Of a stretch of DNA of 64,000 nucleotides, positions 1 to 9,438 are shown piece by piece. Made by a program: the position numbers and the translations under genes. Origin of the DNA: Lentimicrobium saccharophilum. GTDB lineage: Bacteria > Bacteroidota > Bacteroidia > Bacteroidales > Lentimicrobiaceae. The stretch covers positions 967,748 through 1,031,747 of the forward strand of contig NZ_DF968182.1 in assembly GCF_001192835.1 (NCBI RefSeq), read 5' to 3'. Below the pieces are notes generated by a model that worked only from the letters and a program-made list of their open reading frames with translations, did no database searches and was not told the DNA's origin. The number at the start of each line of letters is the position of its first letter. Position 1 is the stretch's first letter.

Positions 1-207
1 ACCGGTTAACAGTCCCTGAAACATCAGGTTTTGTTTTATCTTGCCGGCTTCAACCTGTTCTTTTCCGGGAAAGTAAAAGGGCAGAAAAAGCAGGTAAAGC
101 AATACCCAGCCTGCAATTATCAGCGTCCAGGGGGCATCAGCCAGGTCGTGCCTGAATAATTTCAGCCATTGCTGTGCATCTGTAAATACATCCATGAAGT
201 TGATCAT
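1..207 (-). CDS. N-terminal part of an unknown membrane protein (runs off the window)
   Basis: The first 69 codons are visible and read off the left edge. The ATG at 205-207 lies six bases past the alpha-2-macroglobulin stop codon, and an AAAGGA stretch overlaps the end of that gene, so translational coupling is likely. After a short amphipathic N-terminus there is one clear hydrophobic segment at about residues 27-46 (core LIIAGWVLLYLLFLPFYF), followed by a charged stretch. In Enterobacteria the yfhM-type gene is often followed by pbpC, but this N-terminus does not show an obvious glycosyltransferase start. I do not recognise the family. The next in-frame ATG (193-195) is an alternative start. 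Confidence 0.5.
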   Translation of the reverse strand, partial: MINFMDVFTDAQQWLKLFRHDLADAPWTLIIAGWVLLYLLFLPFYFPGKEQVEAGKIKQNLMFQGLLTG

Positions 208-212
208 ATCCT

Positions 213-3200
213 TTATTTTACCCTGACTTCTCCTGATCCATGGTAGGAATAATACTGTCCGTTATACATGGCATCCGCGCTTACCGGTCCCTGCTTAAAG
301 GTTCCTTTGGAGGTTGCCCTGACCATATAATAGAATTTCTGCTGTTTGCCGCCTGCATTGACAAACAGATTGATCCTGTCGTCCCTGATATCGGTGTAGT
401 CGGGAACCGATTGTTCTTTGGCCCAGTCAATGCCTCTGTCGGCAGTCAGGCGGGTGTTTTCCACTTCGAAACAGGCCGGCAGGATATCGGTGATCACAAC
501 ATTTTCAACGGTGCTGTTGTCGTTGGTCGAAAGGGTGATTTCAACCACGATCAGGTCATTCTGCCTGATCTCATGCGGGTCGACCTGAGCACCGTTGCGG
601 TTGAGCAAACGCCGTCTGACGGATAATACCCTGTCTTCTTCCCTGCTTTTTCCCGGCAACGGAATGCCCTCCGTTTCGAGATAATAGTATAGCGTGCCTG
701 TGCCGCTTGTGGTAATTGTTGCTTCTGAGCCGGTTATATCCAGCGAAAGGTCATCTCCCTTGAAGGATACTGTTTGCCGGCCTTTTACAGCGATACCGGC
801 GGAGATGCTACCGGATTTTGCTTGTCCGGCCAGCCTGCCTAATGCCAGCAGAGAGAACGCTCTTTCCTGGGTGGACATCCAGCGGGAAGCGTTCATCATC
901 TCACCCACCTGCCGTGCAAGCATGGCAACCTGCGGATGGTCAGGATCAGCGCTTACCAGGGTATAGAGGGCCACGGCTCTGTCGCGCAATGGCGAGCTGT
1001 AACTGCCACCGTTCATTACGGCGGGTTCTGTGCTGTTATCCCAGGAGCGGGGTAAAAGATCCTCGAAACTTCTGCGGTCGCCGGCAAGGGCATAGGCACA
1101 GGCAAGCATAAAGCGGCTGTCGGTGCTCAACTCTCCCGCCATTGCCTTATAGTAGTTCATAGTGGGCAAATGCTGCTTTCCTGCCAATGCAAGTATATAG
1201 AGCGAATAGAAGGTTTCGCGGTTTGGCTGGTATCTCCGCTGCCATTGGTTGTTGCCTTCGGTTTTATAGAAATATTCTGTTACCGGTTTCTGTTTGATTT
1301 TTTCAGTGAGGTAGCGGTAGATATTGCCGGCCACAACGGGGTTGACTGTATACCCGGCATTTTCGGCTTCATAGAGGAAGTGGGCAGCATAGGCTGAGTT
1401 CCACCAATGCGCTTCTCCGCCCGAAGGCCAGGAGACAAGGCCGCCGTTGTACTGCTGAAGGGCAGCGATTTTCATGATGGCCTCGTTGATATTTTCCGCA
1501 GTATTGAATTTCCCGGCCAAATGTCCCTGCTTCAGCATCCCGGCAAGGTCGTCGAAATAGAGCTGGGGGAAGGCTGCCGAAATGGTCTGCTCGAGGCATC
1601 CATAAGGATAATTCACCAATTCGCTCAGGTTGCGGGCATAACGTCCGGCTGGTGACCGGGTGAGCAGCAGTTTTGCCGAGGCCGTTCCCTCCATGAATGC
1701 TGTCGCCGGTTTAAGTGCAACTTTCTGCCCGCCTTTTATACTTCCTGCCTCCGCTGTTTTCTCCAGACTTACAGCCGGCCTTACACCGATTTCTGTTAAT
1801 TCGGTAAAGGTTTCGCCTGCCGCTGCCGCATTTACGGTAATTTCAGCCTTGCCGGTAGCCCCCCCGGCTGTAAGGGGATAGAACAGCTGCTTTTCACTGT
1901 TGGGCGGTAACCTGAATTCCGGTTCACTGAGTTTCCCTGCCTTCAGCGGGCCTGAAATCTTGATGGCCGGTTTCACGGTCATCGGTTTATCTGTGGTATT
2001 GGTAAAGGTTACCATTATTTCTGCCTCGTCAGCGGGACTGAGAAAGCGGGGAAGCGAACTGCTGATCACCAACGGGTCGGCAATCCTGATCTGCTTTTCA
2101 CCGGATCCAAACTGCTTTTCCGTGTAGGCAAGGGCCATCACCCTGACAGCTCCTGAAAACTGCGGGATGCTGATGTTAAAAACCACCTCTCCCCTGGCAT
2201 CTGCTTTTTTTATGCCACTCCAGAGCGATAGCAGTTTAACCCGTTTCGAAGTAAGCGGGTTCAGCCGTTTGCCAATATCGAAGCCCCGGTCGCCGCCGAT
2301 TGCCGATCTGCCGCCTGACAATTCGGGAAACAGTTCGTCAAAAAGGTCGTAAGGGATTACTTCTAGCGCTCTTTTTTGGTAAAAATAGTGATAAGGGTCT
2401 GGCGTTTTATAATCCGTTATCTGCAGAATTCCCTCATCCACCACAGCAATGGTAACTTCGGCATGGGGGGCGGTTTTTATCCTTACCTGCTGTTTTACTT
2501 TTGAGCGCAATTTTGCGGGAGCCTCAATGGAAACGCTTAGCCTGCGGTTGGGCAGGTCAACCTTTACGCTGGAATATCCGTGAGCAACGGTGAGCGGCAG
2601 GCCCGAATTGTCGGTTTTCCTGATCAGTGTCGCGCTGACATATACATTGGGCATAAATGCTTCACTGATTTTCAGATTAAGGGTAGCGCCCCCGCCGGAG
2701 GCTTGCAGGGAATGGTGCTCCAGCACTTTATCCTGTTCGATGGTTACCAGCAACTCGCCGTCAAATGGTGTTTTGAATAGCACCTTAGCCAGATCTCCCG
2801 GTTTGTATTGCTCCAGGTCGGTTTCTATGCCGATCTCGCCTTCGCGGTTCACATAAAAGGATGAACTCCCCGCATCGCCCCACCCATAGGCGTAAAAGCC
2901 CTCGGCTACATAGTTGGGGCTGCCGGTATTGCTGACCCTGACCTGATATTCTCCGGAAAGCGGTGGAGAATACTGGAATGTGTAGCCTTGTAAAGGAATG
3001 GTGACTTCCCTCGAAAATACAATGCTTTCTTTTTTCTGTGAGCGGTAACTGGTCTGGCCATAGTTACGTTCGAGCACTGTTTCCCATTTCAGGTGAACGA
3101 TTTCAATCCTGACTCCGCCACCGGCAGGCTTTTCGGCACGGTTGAGCGACAGCAGACTGATGTTGATGGGTTTTTGTGTTGAAACCCAGCCTGGTAAGCG

Positions 3201-5618
3201 TTTAATGCCGGGGAAATATTCCTGGGTCAGGATTTCTGCAGGTGTGTAACGGTTGACTGGCCGGCCGGTTTCATCAAAAACGGTTGTGAACAATCTGGCT
3301 TCGAGAATGCCAATGTTCTGATGACCGGGCAGATTGAACTGATGTGCCAGTTTTCCATCGGGTCCCGTTACTCCTTCGTTCACCTGATTTTCGATATAAA
3401 TGTCAGCAGGCGTGAAAATATTGAAGTTGAAATCGGGATATTTTGCAGGATTGAATGCCTTGCGGCTGATGCGCAGTTCATTTTCCACCTTGCGGCCGGA
3501 GGCCGGAGGGCCGAACAGATTGGTTGCAGTTATACCGGCAGTAAGCCTTTCCCCCGGTTTGTAGACTTCTTTATCCGTTTTAACGTCTACCCTGATCCTG
3601 TCGGGCATAAAATCTTCGACCGCGATCCGGTAACTGCCCATCAGCACATCGTTCGATGCAAGCATCTCAATAACATAAGTTCCGGTGAGCGCAGCGGCCG
3701 GCAGGCTGAAATTCAGCGTTGCCGCCCCGTTTTTATTCAGCATGGCGCGCCTTACCATAAAATCGCGGCCATCAGGCGCCATTATCCTGAATTTTACCGG
3801 AAGTTCCCGAATGGTTTCCCATTTAAAACTGCGGACAATTGCATTGCAGAAAACGGAATCTCCGGGCCGGTAAAGGTTCCGGTCGCCGTAAAAGAATACA
3901 TCGTATTTAAGTCCGGCTGTTCTTTTACCTCCGGCATCGAAACGGGAGGTTTCAACGGTTGACCGGTCAAAGAGCAAAACATTGAAGTCCTGGTCTTTCC
4001 TGGCGGAGATCATGGTGACGGTGAAGCCAGGGATGGTTTTCTGCATATCCCTGAAGATGGCGGTTCCATCAGCACCGGTAGTTACCTGGTGTACCATCTG
4101 GTTGTTGCGGCTGATAAACCGGATGGTAACCCCCTCAACCGGACCGGCGGTGGCAATGGAACGGGCGGCTACAAAAATTTCATCAACACCCTGGCGCACG
4201 ATAAGGCCGATGTCTGAAACCGACACCAGCTGAACATCGATCAACCACGATTTCTCAACAGATTCGGCCTTGATCAGGTAAAGCCCTTTGGCATCGGCCG
4301 TCAATTCCAGTTCTTCCGGCTTCAGATTAAGCAGCCTGATGTTGCCTTTACGGGGAAGTGCGCGTGTATCAATCTCGCGGGTCGAAATTACCTTCCCGTA
4401 ATTTTCGTCCAGACTGTAACCGTATGAGTCGTAATAATTATCGTCCTCGTAATACCAGTTCCAGCTTTTCCCGTTGCGCATAAAATGCTGGATGTTGTTC
4501 TCAAATACCTTAAATACGGTAATTTTAATTTTCGGGATATTGATGATGTTCAGCCCGAGGTTGCGGGCACCTGCCGGGGTCAGGTACAGGCTGTTCTGGT
4601 CGCTGAATGCGAGATATGGCTGCAGGGCGCCGAATGTGACGGTGTATTTCTGATCACTGCCCAGTTCCGGTCCGAAAATGCCCCTGATCTTACCCGACAC
4701 GGAAAGTTCAACAGTGGCACCGTCGGCGAAGTTGCCTTTCAGCGCAAAGCCGTTGCCGATGGAGTTCAGTTCAAAGGGGATTTCAGGATTTACCTTCAGA
4801 AGCCCTTTCATTCCCTGTATCACCACCGGTTGGGAGGTGAATACGCGGATCACCCCTTCGCCCTCCTCATAATCGGCCACAACACCCGAAATCTCAAGCC
4901 TGTCGCGGGGAGGAACAGACAGGGCTGTTGAAAGTTCTTCCGGGTTGATGCGGTCTGAGCCTTTGCATTGTATGCCTTTGCCCATTAGGATGGTAATTTC
5001 ACCTTCAGGTGCGGTTCCGCTGTTGACGGGGATGGCCAGCTCTACTTCAGCCGGATTTTCCCTGCTGATCACATCAAACATCAGGGATTGGTCGTTATTT
5101 CTGACTGAGAGGAAACTGCGGATGTTGCCCGGCTCGATTTCGTAATTAAAAACAATGATCATCCTTAGCTGAACCTGCCCGGGATCCGCCTCACTCACAC
5201 CCCAGTAGGCATAGGCCTGATCTATGGCAAGATAAGGCGTGTGAAACCGGATCTCCTCATCTGCAGGATTGTATTTCTTTTCGCCGAATTTCGACAATTC
5301 TTTGGTAAGCGTGGCCGTGTAGTCGGTGTTTGGTGCAAACGGCACTGCAGGTGAAAATACAAGTTGCCGTGCCGAAGTCCATTTAAACCGCCCGGGAATA
5401 GCGGGGGTAATCTTTATGTATTCCGCAGAGTCCCACCGGTTGAATACGGAATCAACGGCAAGGTCACGGTTAAAATTGAATTCCAGGTTCTGGTACTGAT
5501 CAATCTGCTGATCGAAATTCGTTGACTCAACCCTAAGCAGGTTGCCCGGCCCGCAGGCAGAGATCAGGATAATAAATGACCAGGACAAATGGCGGAGAAT
5601 ACTGTTGGTTAAGGACAT
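213..5618 (-). CDS. Alpha-2-macroglobulin family lipoprotein (YfhM-like, thioester type)
   Basis: Large envelope protein of about 1801 residues resembling bacterial alpha-2-macroglobulins, which trap proteases through a bait region and thioester. The reading frame extends 21 codons further upstream, but the ATG at 5616-5618 is preferred because it starts a lipoprotein signal peptide with its acceptor Cys at about residue 22 (ends ILISAC). The rest is a chain of beta-rich macroglobulin-like domains, including an MG2-type segment near the middle (FFYGDRNLYRPGDSV), and then the thioester motif GCLEQ at about residue 1340 followed by the alpha-helical toroid. The C-terminus has a DUF11-like beta domain. 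The Cys and Gln of the motif are intact. It is followed at once by a coupled membrane-protein gene. A TAAATTAG box at 5686-5693 could be its -10 element. Family assignment is firm; the natural substrate is unknown. Confidence 0.9.
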   Translation of the reverse strand: MSLTNSILRHLSWSFIILISACGPGNLLRVESTNFDQQIDQYQNLEFNFNRDLAVDSVFNRWDSAEYIKITPAIPGRFKWTSARQLVFSPAVPFAPNTDYTATLTKELSKFGEKKYNPADEEIRFHTPYLAIDQAYAYWGVSEADPGQVQLRMIIVFNYEIEPGNIRSFLSVRNNDQSLMFDVISRENPAEVELAIPVNSGTAPEGEITILMGKGIQCKGSDRINPEELSTALSVPPRDRLEISGVVADYEEGEGVIRVFTSQPVVIQGMKGLLKVNPEIPFELNSIGNGFALKGNFADGATVELSVSGKIRGIFGPELGSDQKYTVTFGALQPYLAFSDQNSLYLTPAGARNLGLNIINIPKIKITVFKVFENNIQHFMRNGKSWNWYYEDDNYYDSYGYSLDENYGKVISTREIDTRALPRKGNIRLLNLKPEELELTADAKGLYLIKAESVEKSWLIDVQLVSVSDIGLIVRQGVDEIFVAARSIATAGPVEGVTIRFISRNNQMVHQVTTGADGTAIFRDMQKTIPGFTVTMISARKDQDFNVLLFDRSTVETSRFDAGGKRTAGLKYDVFFYGDRNLYRPGDSVFCNAIVRSFKWETIRELPVKFRIMAPDGRDFMVRRAMLNKNGAATLNFSLPAAALTGTYVIEMLASNDVLMGSYRIAVEDFMPDRIRVDVKTDKEVYKPGERLTAGITATNLFGPPASGRKVENELRISRKAFNPAKYPDFNFNIFTPADIYIENQVNEGVTGPDGKLAHQFNLPGHQNIGILEARLFTTVFDETGRPVNRYTPAEILTQEYFPGIKRLPGWVSTQKPINISLLSLNRAEKPAGGGVRIEIVHLKWETVLERNYGQTSYRSQKKESIVFSREVTIPLQGYTFQYSPPLSGEYQVRVSNTGSPNYVAEGFYAYGWGDAGSSSFYVNREGEIGIETDLEQYKPGDLAKVLFKTPFDGELLVTIEQDKVLEHHSLQASGGGATLNLKISEAFMPNVYVSATLIRKTDNSGLPLTVAHGYSSVKVDLPNRRLSVSIEAPAKLRSKVKQQVRIKTAPHAEVTIAVVDEGILQITDYKTPDPYHYFYQKRALEVIPYDLFDELFPELSGGRSAIGGDRGFDIGKRLNPLTSKRVKLLSLWSGIKKADARGEVVFNISIPQFSGAVRVMALAYTEKQFGSGEKQIRIADPLVISSSLPRFLSPADEAEIMVTFTNTTDKPMTVKPAIKISGPLKAGKLSEPEFRLPPNSEKQLFYPLTAGGATGKAEITVNAAAAGETFTELTEIGVRPAVSLEKTAEAGSIKGGQKVALKPATAFMEGTASAKLLLTRSPAGRYARNLSELVNYPYGCLEQTISAAFPQLYFDDLAGMLKQGHLAGKFNTAENINEAIMKIAALQQYNGGLVSWPSGGEAHWWNSAYAAHFLYEAENAGYTVNPVVAGNIYRYLTEKIKQKPVTEYFYKTEGNNQWQRRYQPNRETFYSLYILALAGKQHLPTMNYYKAMAGELSTDSRFMLACAYALAGDRRSFEDLLPRSWDNSTEPAVMNGGSYSSPLRDRAVALYTLVSADPDHPQVAMLARQVGEMMNASRWMSTQERAFSLLALGRLAGQAKSGSISAGIAVKGRQTVSFKGDDLSLDITGSEATITTSGTGTLYYYLETEGIPLPGKSREEDRVLSVRRRLLNRNGAQVDPHEIRQNDLIVVEITLSTNDNSTVENVVITDILPACFEVENTRLTADRGIDWAKEQSVPDYTDIRDDRINLFVNAGGKQQKFYYMVRATSKGTFKQGPVSADAMYNGQYYSYHGSGEVRVK

Positions 5619-5685
5619 ATCCGGAATGTTTTTTGTAAAACCTGACAGATATAGTTGAGAGTGTATCTGATAATACGGCAATTGG

Positions 5686-5693
5686 CTAATTTA
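5686..5693 (-). promoter_or_regulatory. Candidate -7 box of the alpha-2-macroglobulin gene
   Basis: The minus strand reads TAAATTAGCC, one base off the Bacteroidota TAnnTTTG box and identical to the box upstream of xdhC. No matching TTTG lies 19-21 bases further upstream, so this is weak. It would give a leader of about 60 bases. Confidence 0.25.
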
Positions 5694-5816
5694 CAACAAA
5701 ATTTTTCTGGTAATGAGATTTATCGGGATGGTAATTTATTCTTGTTTTCGCCTCTGATACCTGTCTAATTCTATTTTAAGTCATGGTATTACAAACGGTG
5801 AGCTGTTTTTCGGGCG

Positions 5817-6362
5817 TCAATCCCCGTGCCCGAAAATTGCATAGCAAACCAGGTCTTTGTATTTTCCCCAGTGAAGGATATGTGATTTAAGGGTAGCTTC
5901 GTAATGCATGCCGGCTTTTTCCATTACGCGTCCGGAAGCCGGATTGCCGGCGAAATGGTTTGCTGTTACCTTATGCAGGTGCAGCGTGTTAAACGCAAAA
6001 TCCAGCACTGCCTTTACCGCCTCTGTGCAATAGCCCTGATTCCAGAACTCTTCGCCAATCCAGTAGCCAAGTTCTGCAAGTTTGTAATGCAGTTGCATTG
6101 AAAGCCCGATGGCGCCGATCAGTTGACCGTTATGTTTGAGTGTGATGGCAAAAACAGCTGACTTTCCTTCCTCAAACTCCTTTTCATGCGTGGCGATCCA
6201 GGCTTCGGCCATTCCGTCGAGATAGGGGAAAGGCATGGCAAGGGTATTGGATGCAACGGCTTCGCGACCGGCCATTCGTTGAACGTCTTTTGCATCCTCC
6301 GCGCTGAATCTTCTGAGTATAATTCTGGCGGTTGTAATCTCCGGATAGGCTTTCTTTTGCAT
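5817..6362 (-). CDS. GNAT family N-acetyltransferase (RimJ/RimL-like)
   Basis: 181 residues, the usual size for RimJ/RimL-type acetyltransferases, which transfer acetyl from acetyl-CoA to protein N-termini or small amines. It opens with TTARIILRRFSAEDA, the typical first strand of this group. The acetyl-CoA loop is recognisable near residues 105-120 (FWNQGYCTEAVKAVLDFAF), followed by LHKVTANHFAGNPASGRVMEKAGM, the usual asparagine-containing strand and helix. It is encoded 25 bases downstream of the usher-like gene on the same strand, so it may be co-transcribed with the fimbrial operon, although nothing ties it functionally to fimbriae. The acceptor substrate cannot be read from the sequence. 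Confidence 0.88.
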   Translation of the reverse strand: MQKKAYPEITTARIILRRFSAEDAKDVQRMAGREAVASNTLAMPFPYLDGMAEAWIATHEKEFEEGKSAVFAITLKHNGQLIGAIGLSMQLHYKLAELGYWIGEEFWNQGYCTEAVKAVLDFAFNTLHLHKVTANHFAGNPASGRVMEKAGMHYEATLKSHILHWGKYKDLVCYAIFGHGD

Positions 6363-6387
6363 GGTCTATTGAAATAGGCAAAATGTA

Positions 6388-9300
6388 TTATCTGGTTTCG
6401 GATTTTCCAATCTGCGCTGCAATGCCCTTGCTATTCAGGATTCCGGCCTCTTTCAGCGCATCCTGCCGCTTACTGAAGTATCCCAGCCTCACTTTATACA
6501 AACCTTTCTCCATGATAATTCCACACGGCGCTTCTGTATGACCGCAAACTTTCATTTTTAATTTTTCTGCACTGCCGGGATTACCAAAAGCGCCGCACTG
6601 AACATAATAAATGCCTGCGGCCGGATTGATATCCCCCTCAATAACTTCAGGTTGCGGTTTTTGGGCTGTTTCTCCCGGCTCCACGGGTTTCTGTTTGCCT
6701 GATGTCTCATCGGGTTCTGAAATTGGAGGAATGGTATCAGGCTGAATGGCAATAACATCTGGTGCTCCTGCAGGATTTTCATCAGCAGGATAATGTTCAG
6801 CGGCCCCCGTCTCTTCGCCTGTCGGAATTGGCAAGGCTGATGTGAGCGTAAAACTGATATCATCGGCAATATCTCCGTATTTATATGGTACGATTTCAAA
6901 TTCAATAGCGGGCGGATTGCTGATCAATCCCAGCCTGCTGAGTTGTATCGTGTCAATGGTGGCGGTATACCTGCCCGGAGCCAGACCCAGGAAGGTATAA
7001 AATCCGTCCTGTTCCGAGAGAATTCTGCCTGCCATTCTACCTGCCGAATCTGAAACATTGATGATAATCCTGCCCAACCCTTTTTCCTGTGCGCCGTCTT
7101 TCAGATAAATCATCCCGTTGACTTCACCCATGACCTTTACCGGAATATAAACCCTCTTGAACTGGTTGGGATCTGCATAGACGCTTATTTTTTTATCCTC
7201 AATCTGCCAGGCGATATTTTCCAGTGTATTGTCATCGATTTCAAGCAGGTAAGATGCAAACGGTTCCAGTTCAATGATGCGGATAAGTGTATCGCCTCTG
7301 TCATTGAGTATTCTGCCGCCATTGATTCTGACATTCAGCCCTTCAATGACAGCTTCTCCGGCATCGCGTTTTTCGTTGTGATTCATATCAAGGAAAGGCT
7401 CAATGGTGATGCCGGCGCGGCCGATTTTTGAACGGCTGTCGGCAAGCACTGCGCCGTTCCCGCTGCCAAAGGCAAAACTACCCCTTGCACTTTCGGTGGT
7501 ATACAGGCGTTTGTTGGCTATCCTTGCTGAAGCTGAGGTCTGGGCAAAATTCAGGTCGTATCTGAATGCCAGTTCCACACTCCGGTAAACCGAGCGGATA
7601 TTCTCTTCATAAATAAGTGAGAGATGGGCTTTTTGTGAGAAAGTATGTTCCAGTTCTGCTTTTAACGAAACAAGCTTCTTGTTTGTAATGTCAAGCTGGG
7701 CCTGGGGCCTGAAGTTGGTGTTGCGCCCCATCCTTAATCCAAGTGAAATATTGGAGTAAATGTAAGGACTGCCTTTGGTGATCCAGGTTGCGAATCCGGA
7801 GACATTCGCACTTACATTCCCGAAATAGGAGGATAACATTGCTTCGGCAGATGAAAAGGTGAGATGTTCCAGCACATTCTGCCTGAATCCTACCTTGGCA
7901 AAACTACGGAAGGTTCCCAGCCTGACCGGCATGGAAAGGCTTGCTTTCCGCTCCTCAAGGTAATTGAAGCTGATGGCTTGCTGACCGGGCGCATAGCGGG
8001 TGTAATCCAGTTCCATAATCAGACTGGAAGGCAGGCGGTAATTCAGCAGGCCGCGGGTTCTGACTCCATGGGCATATTCTCCGGTAAACATAAAATTTTT
8101 CAGGAAGCGTAATGAAGTATTCAGGAACGGGATGGAACTGCCGCTCCTGACTGAAGAAAGGTACTCAATACCCCCGCCAACCGTTAAATTCCGGTGAATC
8201 CCGACGCCTGCTTCGGTACGGGTATAAAGCGCATTGGTTGTGTCCCTGACGATACCGCTGCTGACGTTATACTCAAGTGTACCTTTAGGAAGAAAGTTAT
8301 AGGGAATATTCAGGGTTTGTTCCCGGATTCTTTCTTCTCCCCATGGTCCGTAAAACTTCAGGGTAATCTCGGAAATGCCGTAAACCAGCGGAACTTCAAA
8401 ACTGAAAAATCCCGAAGCATCGGCCGTGGTAAAATCAACGATCACATTGTTGATAAACAGTTCAACCGTCCATCCGGGTTCAGTATAGTCGCTCAGCAGG
8501 TAGCTGCCGAATGATTTTCTGAAAGTGGTGGGGGTATTGGTCGCCGAAACGCCAATCACCGGAGCGTAAATAGAGGAGATAGAACGGGGTTGTATCTTTC
8601 CGGCCGTTATTTGCCTGACGGCCCGGGCGTCATTATTGGCCCAGCGCCATCTGTATTGTTGCTGCCGCTCTTCGAATCCTGCGCGGCTGGAGTAGTTAAG
8701 TATGATATTGGTTTCGCCGCCCAGCAGTTCAGCGCCCATGCCCAGGCTGGCCCGGGTATCGCTTCTGCCTCCTTCGATCTGCGACGAGATCACTGACCAG
8801 TCAACCATTCCTCCCCTTGCCGGATGATATTGTCTTTTGAGGGTGGTGTCCACGGTAACTTCCCCTTTCAGGCGGTTTACGTTTTTACGCATCGTGGCCA
8901 GTCTCAGTTCCTTGATGATGGGCAATTCATGGTGTGTCTTCAGTTCTATGGACATTGACCTGAAATTAAAATTCAGGTTAAGGCCGAAAATCTTTCCGAA
9001 GACATCGGTTCGCATGTACAGCCCGTCAGCTGTCCTTAAAAGGTTTGTTTTGTCAAGCGGGTATTTTTCGTTGCCAACGGTTGCGGTTTGTCCTGTATAG
9101 GAAATGAGATACCGGTTCTGCTCATTCAGGAAAAAGCCGCTCACCGAATCATAATTTTTTGATAGCTCGTGGTTAATTTTCAGAAAACCGAAAAGCCCGC
9201 CAACCGGAAGATATAGCTTGTCATTCATGTAAATGGCATCCATTTCAAACCCGCCTATCCCCTGAATCATCAGAAAAATTCCGATCTCATCGTATTCAGG

Positions 9301-9417
9301 CTCTTCCTGCGCCATGGCATTGAATATGGTTACAAAGGTCAGCATCAGCGCAACCGCCGCCCTTTTCCATAAGACCGGCCGGGGTCGGGTATTTGTGCTG
9401 TTGCGGGGTAGTGTCAT
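6388..9417 (-). CDS. Fimbrial usher-like outer-membrane protein with C-terminal SPOR domain
   Basis: 1009 residues with a signal peptide ending at about residue 36 (AMAQ). The stretch around residues 300-375 reads like the usher family: FGSYLLSDY, then VELFINNVIVDF, DASGFFSFEVPLVYG, ITLKFYGPWGE and LPKGTLEYNVSSG. Long amphipathic strands on both sides fit a beta-barrel (about 190-650). Unlike standard ushers it continues with an SdrD-B-like module containing FLDMNHNEKRDAGE (about 670-740), a carboxypeptidase-regulatory-like beta domain (about 755-815), a Pro/Glu-rich linker, and a SPOR peptidoglycan-binding domain (about 928-1005, YYVQCGAFGNPGSAEKLK to VRLGYFSKRQDA). It lies 21 bases after a DUF4402 gene in the chaperone-adhesin operon, which supports a role in subunit export or assembly. 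An alternative is a general outer-membrane barrel with usher-like motifs. Confidence 0.78.
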   Translation of the reverse strand: MTLPRNSTNTRPRPVLWKRAAVALMLTFVTIFNAMAQEEPEYDEIGIFLMIQGIGGFEMDAIYMNDKLYLPVGGLFGFLKINHELSKNYDSVSGFFLNEQNRYLISYTGQTATVGNEKYPLDKTNLLRTADGLYMRTDVFGKIFGLNLNFNFRSMSIELKTHHELPIIKELRLATMRKNVNRLKGEVTVDTTLKRQYHPARGGMVDWSVISSQIEGGRSDTRASLGMGAELLGGETNIILNYSSRAGFEERQQQYRWRWANNDARAVRQITAGKIQPRSISSIYAPVIGVSATNTPTTFRKSFGSYLLSDYTEPGWTVELFINNVIVDFTTADASGFFSFEVPLVYGISEITLKFYGPWGEERIREQTLNIPYNFLPKGTLEYNVSSGIVRDTTNALYTRTEAGVGIHRNLTVGGGIEYLSSVRSGSSIPFLNTSLRFLKNFMFTGEYAHGVRTRGLLNYRLPSSLIMELDYTRYAPGQQAISFNYLEERKASLSMPVRLGTFRSFAKVGFRQNVLEHLTFSSAEAMLSSYFGNVSANVSGFATWITKGSPYIYSNISLGLRMGRNTNFRPQAQLDITNKKLVSLKAELEHTFSQKAHLSLIYEENIRSVYRSVELAFRYDLNFAQTSASARIANKRLYTTESARGSFAFGSGNGAVLADSRSKIGRAGITIEPFLDMNHNEKRDAGEAVIEGLNVRINGGRILNDRGDTLIRIIELEPFASYLLEIDDNTLENIAWQIEDKKISVYADPNQFKRVYIPVKVMGEVNGMIYLKDGAQEKGLGRIIINVSDSAGRMAGRILSEQDGFYTFLGLAPGRYTATIDTIQLSRLGLISNPPAIEFEIVPYKYGDIADDISFTLTSALPIPTGEETGAAEHYPADENPAGAPDVIAIQPDTIPPISEPDETSGKQKPVEPGETAQKPQPEVIEGDINPAAGIYYVQCGAFGNPGSAEKLKMKVCGHTEAPCGIIMEKGLYKVRLGYFSKRQDALKEAGILNSKGIAAQIGKSETR

Positions 9418-9438
9418 TGCCGGATCAGCCTATCGTGA

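Noticed and set aside
240-5145. Many plus-strand open frames inside the alpha-2-macroglobulin gene
   Set aside because: Shadows of the real minus-strand gene.
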